A stretch of DNA of 42,580 nt, from NCBI RefSeq assembly GCF_902506575.1, contig NZ_LR732544.1:4157742-4200321 (forward strand), given 5' to 3'. Shown here piece after piece: positions 25,911 through 36,094 of the stretch. The notes beneath the pieces are model-generated. The model did not search any database. It was not told where the DNA came from and saw only the letters and a program-made list of their open reading frames with translations. Position 1 is the stretch's first letter. Each line of letters starts with the position of its first letter. The stretch comes from Streptomyces mexicanus. Its GTDB lineage: Bacteria; Actinomycetota; Actinomycetes; Streptomycetales; Streptomycetaceae. The position numbers and the translations under genes are program-made.

Positions 25911-25915
25911 CTCAG

Positions 25916-25990
25916 CGGTCCTGACGGGATTTGAACCCGCGGCCTCCACCTTGACAGGGTGGCGAGCACTCCAAACTGCTCCACAGGACC
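25916..25990 (-). tRNA. tRNA-Asp (anticodon GTC), copy 2
   Basis: Identical in all 75 positions to 21453-21527. It lies between tRNA-Glu and, across the parS site, tRNA-Phe, and is probably transcribed with them. Confidence 0.97.
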
Positions 25991-26040
25991 ATGTGGTTGT
26001 GTGCTGACCGATCAAGCTAAGTGTCGCACACCGTACTGCG

Positions 26041-26113
26041 TGCCCCCAACGGGATTCGAACCCGTGCTACCGCCTTGAAAGGGCGGCGTCCTAGGCCGCT
26101 AGACGATGAGGGC
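26041..26113 (-). tRNA. tRNA-Glu (anticodon TTC)
   Basis: A 73-nt cloverleaf: acceptor GCCCTCA/TGGGGGC, anticodon arm CCGCC-CTTTCAA-GGCGG, T arm ACGGG-TTCGAAT-CCCGT, discriminator A. It is the first gene of the minus-strand tRNA-Glu-Asp-Phe cluster. Confidence 0.96.
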
Positions 26114-26193
26114 TATCGGCCCGCCTGGGCGCTTCTCAGCGCGTCGGGGACGTGAGAAGCATATGGGATGGCGGGGGGGATCGCCAAAACCGT

Positions 26194-27888
26194 TTACCGC
26201 GCCGCGGGGGAAGCCGTGGGGGAAGAGGACGTCGGGGCCGGGGAGGCGCCCGGCTGGTTCTCCTCCGGGAGGTGGCGGCTGACCTCGGCCGTCGTCCGGC
26301 CCAGGCCACCCAGCTTGATCTCGTCCCAGGCCTGCAGGCGGTGGCTGTCGCGGGCCACGTACAGGATCGAGGCCTCCACCGGAGCGGGATATTCGTGTTC
26401 GACCGCGCGCAGCCCGCTGCCGCCCGTCGAGCCCTCCATGCGCAACCGGGTGCCGTACTTCAGGATCTCCGTGCCCTCGTGGTGCAGGTGGCCGCACAGC
26501 ACCAGCGGCACCGTGCCGTCCGTCTCCCGGGCCGCCGCTGGCTCATGGGCGACGGCGATGTCCACCGGGGTGCCCTTGGTCCGCTGGTCGCGCAGCGCGG
26601 AGGCCAGGCGGTCGCCGGCCAGCCGCTCGGCCGCGTCACCGCCGGGCGCCACCGAGCGGTCGGGGGTGAACTGGGGGTCGCCGATGCCGGCGAAGCGCAG
26701 GCCGGCGACGGTCTCGGCGCGGCCGTCGTCCAGTACGTGCACGTTCTTCATGTGCTCCAGGTAGCGCTGGGTGGTCGCCGAGTCGTGGTTGCCGCGCACC
26801 CAGACGTACGGGACGCCCAGGTCCTTGATCGGGTCCAGGAAGCCGTTCTCCGCGGCTGTGCCGTGGTCCATCGTGTCGCCGGAGTCGACGATCACGTCGA
26901 CCTTGTACTGCTGCACCAGCGAGGCGATGATCTTCCAGCTCGCCGGGTTGAGGTGGATGTCGGACACGTGCAGGACCCGGATGGTCGTGGGGTCCGGCTG
27001 GTAGGCGGGCAGCGTGGAGGTGACGTCGTAGAGCTTCGTCACGTTCGTCACCAGGCGCGCCAGCTCCTTCTGGTAGACGTCGAACTCGGTGACGATGCTG
27101 CGCGCGTTGCCGACGAGCGAGGGCGCCGAGGACAGCAGGCCGGAGAACTTCGGCTCCAGCACCGACTTCGGGTTCCAGGTCGCGTACGCCGTCGCCCCGG
27201 ACGCGCCGAGCAGGGCCAGTGCCAGGCCGCCGGCCGCCAGGGCGCGGCGCGGGCGGCGGTAGACGGCCAGGCCCAGCGCGGTCGCCCCGAGGACCACGGC
27301 CGCGCAGGAGCGCACGGCCAGGTCGAGCGTGCCGTGCTCGACGTCGTGCACCACCTCGTCCTGCAGGCCGGAGATCCGCTCGGGGTGGTCCACCAGGGCC
27401 TGGGCACGCTCCGGGTCGAGCTGGTCGACGTCGACGTCCAGGCGGACCGGCGCCACGTGGCTGTCCAGCCGCAGGGCGCCCAAGGGGGAGATGTTGATCT
27501 TCGTGCCGCCGCTGAGGGAGGGGCGCAGGGCCATCGTCGTGTTCACGGGACCGACCGGCGTGCGGACGGTGCCCACGATCAGCAGACCCAGCCAGGCCCC
27601 GGCGAGCACCACGGCCACCAGGCCCAGCGCACCGAGCCAGGGGTGCCGCTGCGGGGTCAGGGTGAGGGTGCGCGCCGCCAGGCGCGTGCGGCGCGTGCGG
27701 CGCGTTCGCTTCGGGCTGTCCGTAGCGGTCCGGCCGGGCGCGCGGTTGCGGCCGGGCGTGTGGCTGCTGTCGGGTCGGTCGGGGGTGCGGTTGCTGTCGG
27801 GTCGGTCGGGGGTGCGGTGGTGGCGGGACATGCGGTTCGAGCTGCGGTTCACGATGCGGTTCAGGGCTGCGACGACGACGCGGGCCAT
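26194..27888 (-). CDS. Membrane-anchored metallophosphoesterase
   Basis: The product (564 residues from this start) is a calcineurin-like phosphoesterase: VLHVSDIHLNPA (metal site 1), VDSGDTMDHG, VRGNHDS, and CGHLHHEG near the end. A basic Arg/Pro/Thr-rich N-terminus precedes a membrane segment LGALGLVAVVLAGAWLGLL. Two further hydrophobic stretches are SCAAVVLGATALGLAVY and ALAAGGLALALLGASGATAYA, so the catalytic domain is probably extracytoplasmic. The substrate is unknown. The start is uncertain: ATG 27888 (MARVVVAALNRIV) or ATG 27831 (MSRHHRTPDRPD), neither with a clear ribosome site; longer frames would overlap the divergent gene. Confidence 0.8.
   Translation of the reverse strand: MARVVVAALNRIVNRSSNRMSRHHRTPDRPDSNRTPDRPDSSHTPGRNRAPGRTATDSPKRTRRTRRTRLAARTLTLTPQRHPWLGALGLVAVVLAGAWLGLLIVGTVRTPVGPVNTTMALRPSLSGGTKINISPLGALRLDSHVAPVRLDVDVDQLDPERAQALVDHPERISGLQDEVVHDVEHGTLDLAVRSCAAVVLGATALGLAVYRRPRRALAAGGLALALLGASGATAYATWNPKSVLEPKFSGLLSSAPSLVGNARSIVTEFDVYQKELARLVTNVTKLYDVTSTLPAYQPDPTTIRVLHVSDIHLNPASWKIIASLVQQYKVDVIVDSGDTMDHGTAAENGFLDPIKDLGVPYVWVRGNHDSATTQRYLEHMKNVHVLDDGRAETVAGLRFAGIGDPQFTPDRSVAPGGDAAERLAGDRLASALRDQRTKGTPVDIAVAHEPAAARETDGTVPLVLCGHLHHEGTEILKYGTRLRMEGSTGGSGLRAVEHEYPAPVEASILYVARDSHRLQAWDEIKLGGLGRTTAEVSRHLPEENQPGASPAPTSSSPTASPAAR
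27766..27818. repeat. 27-bp tandem duplication inside the metallophosphoesterase N-terminus
   Basis: gctgtcgggtcggtcggggg plus tgcggtt at 27766-27792 is repeated with one change at 27793-27819. It is a multiple of three and encodes a repeated RTPDRPDS motif on the minus strand, lengthening the cytosolic tail without breaking the frame. Confidence 0.8.
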
Positions 27889-27994
27889 TGGTCGCGTATG
27901 CCCGTCCGCGACGCCGGATATGCCCGCGGGTGGCCCGTCGGACGGGGTGCGCGCGTCCGGGCGCGGGCCGGGCGGCGTACCGGACAATGGCCCT

Positions 27995-28345
27995 GTGCTG
28001 GAGATGACGCGCGAGGAGTTCGAGGAACTGGTCGCCGAGGCCCTCGACCGGATCCCTCCGGAGTTGACGCGGCTGATGGACAACGTCGCGGTGTTCGTCG
28101 AGGACGAGCCGCCCGCCGACGACCCCGAGCTGCTCGGGATCTACGAGGGCATTCCGCTGACCGAGCGCGGGGAGTGGTACGCGGGCGTGCTGCCCGACCG
28201 GATCACGATCTACCGCGGGCCGACGCTGCGGATCTGCGAGACCAGGGAGGAGGTCGTCGCCGAGGCGGAGGTCACCGTGGTGCACGAGATCGCCCACCAC
28301 TTCGGCATCGACGACGCCCGGCTGCACGCCCTGGGTTACGGCTGA
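27995..28345 (+). CDS. Small zinc metallopeptidase (zincin-like, DUF1025 type)
   Basis: The 116-residue product starts MLEMTREEFEELVAEALDRI and carries VVHEIAHHFGIDD at residues 99-111. This is an HExxHxxxxxD zinc-binding site typical of the small minimal gluzincin/zincin family (PF06262). RITIYRGP is the usual edge strand before the active-site helix. The family is known structurally but its natural substrate is not. The GTG at 27995 lies seven bases after GACAAT and has no ribosome site, suggesting a leaderless mRNA. It is divergent from the phosphoesterase gene. Confidence 0.88.
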   Translation: MLEMTREEFEELVAEALDRIPPELTRLMDNVAVFVEDEPPADDPELLGIYEGIPLTERGEWYAGVLPDRITIYRGPTLRICETREEVVAEAEVTVVHEIAHHFGIDDARLHALGYG

Positions 28346-28573
28346 CGGCGCCTGGGGCGGCGGTGGGGCTTGCCCCGGTTGCCGGTTGCCGGATGCTCCC
28401 GGTGGTCCGGGGGCTCCCGGTGCTCCGGGTGCCCCCGGGGGTGTCCGCGGGCGGGTCCTTCGGCGGTTCCTCGCGTGTGCCCTTCGGTTGTCCTCGGGGC
28501 GTCCTCCGGCGTGTCCTCCTGTGGGCACGGGGAGTTGGGCACGGAGACTTCGTCATCCCGAAAGGTGGCTGCC

Positions 28574-28936
28574 GTGCGCCCCGTGTACGCATCCGTCCGT
28601 CTCGCCGCCACGATGATCGCCGTCACCGCCGTCACCGGCTGCGTGAGCGTGGCAGAGGACTCCGGTGGTGCGGCCCGGCCGTCGCACTCGGCGGCACGGC
28701 GGGTCGGAGCCGCCCCCGACGGCGGGACGGAGGTCTCCGGCGGGAGCGCCGAACGCGCCGGCGGCGACAGCGGCGGCACACACGGGCACGGGGACGGCCG
28801 GCACGGCAAGAAGGACGGCGAGGAGCCGTCCGCCTCGGCGTCCCCGTCGGCCGCGGCGAGCGCGTCGGCGGCGCCGCCCGGCAGGCACGGGGCGCCCCCC
28901 GAGCCCGGCGCTCCCACCCCCACCAGCATCCGCTGA
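28574..28936 (+). CDS. Small secreted lipoprotein, His/Gly- and Ser/Ala/Pro-rich, with altered C-terminus
   Basis: The 120-residue product has a lipoprotein signal: MRPVYASVRLAATMIAVTAV followed by the lipobox VTGC, so Cys24 should be lipidated and the protein held on the outer face of the membrane. The mature part is low-complexity. It contains GGTHGHGDGRHGKKDG, which could bind metal, then a Ser/Ala/Pro linker. The last codons and the TGA (28934-28936) lie within a 104-bp inverted copy of the helicase gene that starts at 28924, so the original C-terminus appears to have been replaced. The GTG is supported by aaggtgg six bases upstream. No homologous family is recognised. Confidence 0.7.
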   Translation: MRPVYASVRLAATMIAVTAVTGCVSVAEDSGGAARPSHSAARRVGAAPDGGTEVSGGSAERAGGDSGGTHGHGDGRHGKKDGEEPSASASPSAAASASAAPPGRHGAPPEPGAPTPTSIR

Positions 28937-29027
28937 CCGCCCGCCGGGACCTGGTCCAGCAGCTCGGTGACCTCGGGCAGGAAGCCCAGGTCGGACATCT
29001 GGTCGGCCTCGTCGAGCACGCCGATCC
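28924..29027 (-). repeat. 104-bp inverted copy of the downstream DEAD-box helicase gene
   Basis: Read on the minus strand this segment matches helicase positions 30123-30226 at 103 of 104 bases; the only difference is G for C seven bases into the match. It encodes the DEAD motif region, LDEADQMSDLGFL onward to GGQRML. Sequence on both sides is unrelated to the helicase. It is not a gene by itself. Confidence 0.95.
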
Positions 29028-29147
29028 GACGCCCTCGGGGCGCGACGGGCAGGGGACCGGCACGTAGCCGGCGCCGGGCAGAGGCCGACCCGGTCCGGTC
29101 CGGACCGACGGGGGCTCGATCGAGGGCCGGCCGGCTGCCCACGGCGT

Positions 29148-29370
29148 CGGCTTGCCTGTCGGTGTGCGTCCGTCCCGGTTGTCGCCTGCCGGTGTGGGGC
29201 CTGGTTGTTGCCTGCCGGCGTGCGTCCCCGATTCGGTTGCCGGTGTGCGGCCCCGGCTCGGCTGCCCGTGTGCGGCCAAGGCTCGGCTGCCCGTGTGCGT
29301 ACTGGTGCGCGGCCCGGCTTCGGCTACCGGTGTGCGTACCGGTTTGCCTGCCGGTTTGCCTTCAGGGGCT
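29148..29370. repeat. Degenerate tandem repeats before the helicase gene
   Basis: About eight imperfect units of 24-36 bp share ggctgcc(c/g)gtgtgcgg-like cores, for example ctcggctgcccgtgtgcgg near 29258 and 29282. They fill most of the 28937-29542 gap between the inverted fragment and the helicase promoter. No gene is supported there. Confidence 0.65.
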
Positions 29371-29542
29371 TCGGGTGCGTATGGTGGCAGATCGTTTGAT
29401 CCCATTTGCCCGGCGCCCACGCAGAGCGCGCCGTGTGGCGCGTACTCTCCTTTGCCGTGGCGGACCGCATCGAGGCGGTCGTGTGCGAAACACGGAGTTG
29501 ACGGGCGCGTGCCGACGAGACTCCGGAAGGTTTCGCATTCGC

Positions 29543-31777
<2,235 letters not shown>

Positions 31778-31800
31778 CACCGCTTGAGGTGACCTGCCGG

Positions 31801-31833
31801 GGGCCCGTACGACCGAGGTCGTGCGGGCCCTTT
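31801..31833 (+). terminator. Terminator of the DEAD-box helicase gene
   Basis: gggcccgtacgacc (31801-31814) pairs with ggtcgtgcgggccc (31817-31830) with one wobble, followed by ttt, 24 bp past the stop. Confidence 0.8.
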
Positions 31834-31924
31834 CCGTACCGTCCGGCCGTACCGGCCGCCGCCCGGCGGGTTTCGGCCGCCCAGTGACGCATGTCACACC
31901 CGCAGCCAGGGAATTGCTGCGGGC

Positions 31925-33469
31925 ATGACAGATGACGCCAGAGCGCGCAGCGAGGGCCGGTCCTCGGACGAGGAGCGGCTGGCCCAGCTCGGTTACACGC
32001 AGGTTCTCGCCCGCCGCATGTCGGCGTTCGCCAACTACGCGGTCTCCTTCACGATCATCTCCGTTCTCTCCGGCTGTCTGACGCTCTACCTCTTCGGGAT
32101 GAACACCGGCGGCCCCGCCGTGATCACCTGGGGCTGGGTGGGCGTCGGCCTGATGACGCTGTTCGTCGGGCTGTCGATGGCCGAGATCTGCTCGGCGTAC
32201 CCGACGTCCGCGGGCCTGTACTTCTGGGCGCACCGGCTGGCGCCGCCGCGGTCGGCCGCGGCCTGGGCCTGGTTCACGGGCTGGTTCAACGTGCTGGGCC
32301 AGGTGGCGGTGACGGCCGGCATCGACTTCGGCGCCGCCTCCTTCCTGGGCGCCTACCTGAACCTCCAGTTCGGCTTCCGGGTCACCCCCGGCCGCACGAT
32401 CCTGCTCTTCTCGGCGATCCTGCTCCTGCACGGCCTGCTGAACACGTTCGGGGTGCGCATCGTCGCCTTCCTCAACAGCGTCAGCGTGTGGTGGCACGTG
32501 CTCGGCGTGGCGCTGATCGTGGCCGCGCTGGCCTTCGTACCGGACCGGCACCGGTCGACGTCGTTCGTCTTCACCACGTTCGTGAACAACACGGGCTGGC
32601 ACAGCGGGCCGTACGTCGTCCTGCTCGGGCTGCTGATGGCGCAGTACACCTTCACCGGCTACGACGCCTCCGCCCACATGACCGAGGAGACCCACGACGC
32701 CGCCACGGCGGGTCCGAAGGGCATCGTCCGCTCCATCTGGACGTCCTGGGTGGCCGGTTTCGTCCTGCTGCTCGGCTTCACCTACGCCATCCAGGACTAC
32801 GGCAAGGAGCTGGCCTCCCCGACCGGCGCACCGCCCGCCCAGATCCTGCTCGACGCACTCGGCGCGAGCGCCGGCAAGCTGCTGCTGCTCGTGGTGATCG
32901 GCGCCCAGCTGTTCTGCGGCATGGCCTCGGTCACCGCCAACAGCCGTATGATCTACGCCTTTTCCCGCGACGGGGCGCTGCCCTTCTCGCGCGTGTGGCA
33001 CACGGTCAGCCCGCGCACGCGCACCCCCGTGGCGGCGGTCTGGCTCGCGGCGCTCGCCGCGCTCGCCCTGGGCCTGCCCTATCTGATCAACGTGACCGCC
33101 TACGCCGCCGTGACGTCGATCGCGGTGATCGGCCTCTACATCGCCTACGCCGTCCCGACCCTGCTGAGAGTCCGCAAGGGCGAGACCTTCGAGCGCGGAC
33201 CCTGGCACCTGGGCCGCTGGTCGCAGCCGGTCGGGATCACGGCGGTGATCTGGGTCTGCGTGATCACGGTCCTCTTCATGCTCCCGCAGGTCTCCCCGGT
33301 GACCTGGGAGACGTTCAACTACGCCCCGGTCGCCGTCCTGGTCGTCCTCGGCTTCGCCGCCGGCTGGTGGTTCGCCTCGGCCCGCCACTGGTTCCTCGAC
33401 CCCGCCCACGCGCGCACCCGCGCCCGCCGGGCGGCCCGCGCGGACTCCCCCGAACCGGCCGATCCGTGA
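31925..33469 (+). CDS. APC-superfamily amino-acid permease
   Basis: The 514-residue product has about twelve hydrophobic segments and the APC/ACT pattern: LGYTQVLARRMSAFANYAVS at the start, SVLSGCLTLYLFGMNTGGPA in TM1-TM2, MAEICSAYPTSAGLYFWA, FTGYDASAHMTEETHDA and SRMIYAFSRDGALPFS. This subgroup includes GABA/choline/uracil-type yeast permeases and bacterial amino-acid transporters; the substrate cannot be fixed from sequence. The ATG at 31925 lies behind caggga about 15 bases upstream, a weak ribosome site. Neighbours give no clue to substrate. tRNA-Lys follows 79 bp after the stop. Confidence 0.88.
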   Translation: MTDDARARSEGRSSDEERLAQLGYTQVLARRMSAFANYAVSFTIISVLSGCLTLYLFGMNTGGPAVITWGWVGVGLMTLFVGLSMAEICSAYPTSAGLYFWAHRLAPPRSAAAWAWFTGWFNVLGQVAVTAGIDFGAASFLGAYLNLQFGFRVTPGRTILLFSAILLLHGLLNTFGVRIVAFLNSVSVWWHVLGVALIVAALAFVPDRHRSTSFVFTTFVNNTGWHSGPYVVLLGLLMAQYTFTGYDASAHMTEETHDAATAGPKGIVRSIWTSWVAGFVLLLGFTYAIQDYGKELASPTGAPPAQILLDALGASAGKLLLLVVIGAQLFCGMASVTANSRMIYAFSRDGALPFSRVWHTVSPRTRTPVAAVWLAALAALALGLPYLINVTAYAAVTSIAVIGLYIAYAVPTLLRVRKGETFERGPWHLGRWSQPVGITAVIWVCVITVLFMLPQVSPVTWETFNYAPVAVLVVLGFAAGWWFASARHWFLDPAHARTRARRAARADSPEPADP

Positions 33470-33548
33470 CCCGCACGCGCCCGGCTCGCCGATACCCGAT
33501 CTGCGACGCGGCCTCCTCGGGCTATGCTCGGGGAGGCACCATCGCCCC

Positions 33549-33621
33549 GGGCCCTTAGCTCAATTGGCAGAGCAGTGGACTTTTAATCCATTGGTTGTGG
33601 GTTCGAGTCCCACAGGGCCTA
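33549..33621 (+). tRNA. tRNA-Lys (anticodon TTT)
   Basis: A 73-nt cloverleaf: acceptor GGGCCCT/AGGGCCT with one wobble, D arm GCTC/GAGC, anticodon arm GTGGA-CTTTTAA-TCCAT, T arm GTGGG-TTCGAGT-CCCAC, discriminator A. TATGCT at 33523-33528 is a fitting -10 box. gaggggtcatcccctc shortly after (about 33631-33646) is a small hairpin that may end transcription. Confidence 0.97.
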
Positions 33622-33809
33622 CGGACGCGGGGGAGGGGTCATCCCCTCTGACCTGCTGCGCAGCGTCCGGGCCGGCTCAGGTCGGCTCGGACGCCGCTTG
33701 TTTTCCGGCCCCGCGGGGGGCACGTGGGCCAGGCGGGTGCGGCCGGGCACGAGCGGGCGGGACCGGGCGCGGGCGAGCCGGCAACACGTCCACGGCTGCG
33801 GGCGACATA

Positions 33810-33880
33810 CGGTTCAGGTCCCGACGTACGGAGCCGGTCCCCGATGCCCGGTTCAGGTCCCGACGTACGGAGCCGGTCCC
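33810..33880. repeat. 32-bp direct repeat in the gap after tRNA-Lys
   Basis: cggttcaggtcccgacgtac plus ggagccggtccc occurs identically at 33810-33841 and 33849-33880, a 39-bp period. The whole gap 33647-34182 holds no supported gene; no FMN riboswitch pattern is visible despite the RibD-like gene downstream. Confidence 0.8.
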
Positions 33881-34182
33881 GACGCTCCGTCACCGCGTCG
33901 TCGGCGGTCGACGTCTTCTGCGAAGAACGCGTCCTGCCCCTCCTGGCGCCACCCCCCGGCGAGACCCGTAACCGGGACCCGACCGTCCTGCGCCACGCCA
34001 CGCGGTCTGCACCCCGCCCGCCCGGACACCGTGCACCGCGCCGGTGAGCGTCGCTGGGCCACACTGGAACGTGCCGGTCCACGGCACCCTGCCCCGAGTC
34101 CGGTCCGCGGCACGCCCCAGCCTGCCCGCCTCCCTCGCCGCCGCCACGAGGGTGGCCCCCGTCCCCGAGAGAGAGTGCGTCG

Positions 34183-35313
34183 ATGCCCCTGCCCCACGTC
34201 CTGCTGTCCGCCGCCGTCTCCCTCGACGGTTGTCTGGACGACGCCGGCCCCGACCGCCTCCTGCTGTCCTCGCCGGCCGACTTCGACCGGGTCGACGAGG
34301 TGCGGGCGTCGGTCGACGCGATCCTGGTAGGAGCGGGCACCCTGCGCGCCGACAACCCGCGGCTGCTGGTCAACTCGCCCGAGCGGCGCGCCGCGCGGGT
34401 CGCCGGTGGGCGGCCGGAGTACCCGCTGAAGGTCACCGTCACCGCCTCCGGCGACCTCGATCCGCGGGCACGCTTCTGGCACACGGGCGGCGAGAAGGTC
34501 GTCTACACGAGCGACAAGGGCGCCCGGCGGCTGCGCGACGCCGGGGTCGCCGCCGACATCGTGCCGCTGGGTGCCGAGCCGGACTGGCGGCTGCTGCTGG
34601 AACACCTGCACGACGTGCGCGGGGTGCGCCGGCTCATGGTCGAGGGCGGCGGCACCGTGCACACCCAGCTCCTCCAGCGCCGGCTCGTCGACGAGATCCA
34701 CCTGGTGCTGGCTCCCCTGCTGGTCGGGGACCCGCGCGCGCCACGGCTGTTCGGGCCGGGCGCGTACCAGGGCGGGCGGCTGCGCCTGCTGGAGACGCGT
34801 GCCGTCGGGGACGTCGTCCTGATGCGCTACGAGCCGACCGCGCCGGGCACCGGAGCCCTCGCCGTCCCCGCCGACCGGCACTGGCTGCGCCTCGCGTGCG
34901 AGCTGGCGGCGCAGTGCCCGCCGTCGCGGACCGCGTTCAGCGTCGGGGCCGTGGTGGTCGCCGCCGACGGCACCGAGCTGGCCCGCGCCCACTCCCGCGA
35001 GGCCGGTGACCCGGTCGTGCACGCGGAGGAGGCGGCGCTGGCCAAGATCGACCCGGCGGACCCGCGGCTGCCGGGCGCCACGGTCTACAGCAGCCTGGAA
35101 CCATGCACCCGACGCGCCTCCCGGCCGCGCCCGTGCGCCCGGCTGATTCTGGACGCGGGGGTACGGCGGGTGGTCACGGCCTGGCGGGAGCCGGACACGT
35201 TCGTGCGGGCCGCCGACGGCACCGGGCTGCTGAGGAGCGAGGGCGCCGACGTCGTCGTACTGCCGGAGTTCGAGCCGGCGGCCACGGCGCCGAACCGGCA
35301 TCTGCTGGGCTGA
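34183..35313 (+). CDS. RibD-like fusion: reductase domain first, deaminase domain second
   Basis: The 376-residue product joins two riboflavin-pathway-type domains in the reverse of the usual RibD order. Residues 1-217 form a RibD_C/dihydrofolate-reductase-like domain: LSAAVSLDGCL, ILVGAGTLRADNPRLLV and RLMVEGGGTVHTQLL. Residues about 233-365 are a cytidine-deaminase-fold domain with zinc motif HAEE (280-283) and PCTRRASRPRPC (Cys308 and Cys318), with RibD-type ARLILDAGVRRVV after it. It may be a pyrimidine deaminase/reductase for riboflavin or a pathway variant; substrate unproven. gagagag precedes the ATG. No other rib gene is nearby. Confidence 0.85.
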   Translation: MPLPHVLLSAAVSLDGCLDDAGPDRLLLSSPADFDRVDEVRASVDAILVGAGTLRADNPRLLVNSPERRAARVAGGRPEYPLKVTVTASGDLDPRARFWHTGGEKVVYTSDKGARRLRDAGVAADIVPLGAEPDWRLLLEHLHDVRGVRRLMVEGGGTVHTQLLQRRLVDEIHLVLAPLLVGDPRAPRLFGPGAYQGGRLRLLETRAVGDVVLMRYEPTAPGTGALAVPADRHWLRLACELAAQCPPSRTAFSVGAVVVAADGTELARAHSREAGDPVVHAEEAALAKIDPADPRLPGATVYSSLEPCTRRASRPRPCARLILDAGVRRVVTAWREPDTFVRAADGTGLLRSEGADVVVLPEFEPAATAPNRHLLG

Positions 35314-35434
35314 GCGGCGGGCCGGGAGGCGGGCCGCGCGGGCTGTGAGACGGGCGGCGGGAGGCGTGAGACGGGCGCCACACGGATGCGTGTGCAAGCA
35401 GTCCCGCGCATGGCGTACACTAGTGACATACCGA

Positions 35435-35508
35435 CGCGGGGTGGAGCAGCTCGGTAGCTCGCTGGGCTCATAACCCAGAGGTCGCAGGTTCAAATCCTGT
35501 CCCCGCTA
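35435..35508 (+). tRNA. Initiator tRNA-fMet (anticodon CAT)
   Basis: A 74-nt cloverleaf with acceptor CGCGGGG/CCCCGCT, giving the unpaired C1-U72 typical of initiators. Three G-C pairs support the anticodon arm (CTGGG-CTCATAA-CCCAG), and the D stem has an A11-U24 pair. These mark an initiator, not an elongator or Ile-lysidine tRNA. TACACT at 35416-35421 is a likely -10 box. Confidence 0.95.
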
Positions 35509-35519
35509 CTGAAGGCTCG

Positions 35520-35557
35520 GGGCCGGAATCCGATCACGGATTCCGGCCCTGAGTGTT
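35520..35557 (+). terminator. Terminator of tRNA-fMet
   Basis: gggccggaatccg (35520-35532) pairs perfectly with cggattccggccc (35537-35549) around atca, followed by tgagtgtttt. Confidence 0.88.
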
Positions 35558-35927
35558 TTCCGCCCGGCCGCCCGGCCGCCCGGTGGCCCGGTTCTCCGCA
35601 CTGCCGACTCCTGTCTGTCCTGTCGTGCTCGCCCCTGCCTCGGATTTCCGTCGGACGGCAGAGCCGTCACAAGCTGTGATCAGGTCGTCCCCGTCCGCAT
35701 AACAACTGACACACGATCACACATCATCTCGGCGCGGGAGGTTTGACAGATCATCCTCCGGTGGCCGAGTGGTCGGATCAACTCGCCCAGGTTTGGCCGC
35801 TCATGGAACACATGTCCTGGCCAAAAAGGTTTAACGATCAAGCCGTACGGCTTGGAAACGAAGCCTCGCGTCTATTAACGTTCGATAACGCAGCGCGGTC
35901 GTCCCAGCCGTCACAAGAGGCGGCTCC
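35558..35927 (+). promoter_or_regulatory. Promoter/leader region before the c-di-AMP riboswitch
   Basis: This 370-bp stretch has no supported gene; a TTG-initiated frame from 35743 lacks a spaced ribosome site. It is AT-richer around 35820-35890 (ccaaaaaggtttaacgatc, ctattaacgttcgataacgc), which probably contains the promoter of the downstream peptidase transcript. GATAAC near 35882-35887 is a tentative -10 box. Confidence 0.4.
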
Positions 35928-36085
35928 GTGCGCACGCGCCGAATCCCGCGAGGGAACCGGGGAACCACCACTCAGGGGTGAATCGGGCCTCATCCGCCGT
36001 GTCCCACGGCCGGTTGACGCGCGTAGGAGACCTTCCCGCTCCGAACCCGTCAGCTAACCCGGTAGGCGAGACGGAAGGAAAGGAG
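35928..36085 (+). promoter_or_regulatory. ydaO-type c-di-AMP riboswitch
   Basis: The leader contains the conserved blocks of this class in order: cgcgagggaaccggggaacc, ggggtgaatcgggcc, gtaggagaccttcccgctcc, gaacccgtcagctaacccgg, then taggcgagacggaagga. In bacteria the class binds cyclic di-AMP and turns off genes for cell-wall remodelling and potassium or osmotic control. In Streptomyces it precedes resuscitation factors and peptidoglycan hydrolases (family knowledge). It ends about ten bases before the GTG of an M23 peptidase. Exact ends are approximate. Confidence 0.9.
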
Positions 36086-36094
36086 CGCGCCCCA

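Noticed and set aside
29148..29370. Possible CRISPR or secreted repeat protein
   Set aside because: Units are degenerate and contiguous; none of the frames has start signals.
28632..29420. Minus-strand gene with a DEAD motif
   Set aside because: Only the 104-bp inverted fragment resembles a helicase; the rest is repeat DNA and the antisense of the lipoprotein gene.
33647..34182. FMN riboswitch upstream of the RibD-like gene
   Set aside because: None of the conserved RFN blocks is present.
35743..36057. 104-codon gene before the M23 peptidase
   Set aside because: It would start at TTG immediately after gggaggt and run through the conserved riboswitch; no family pattern.
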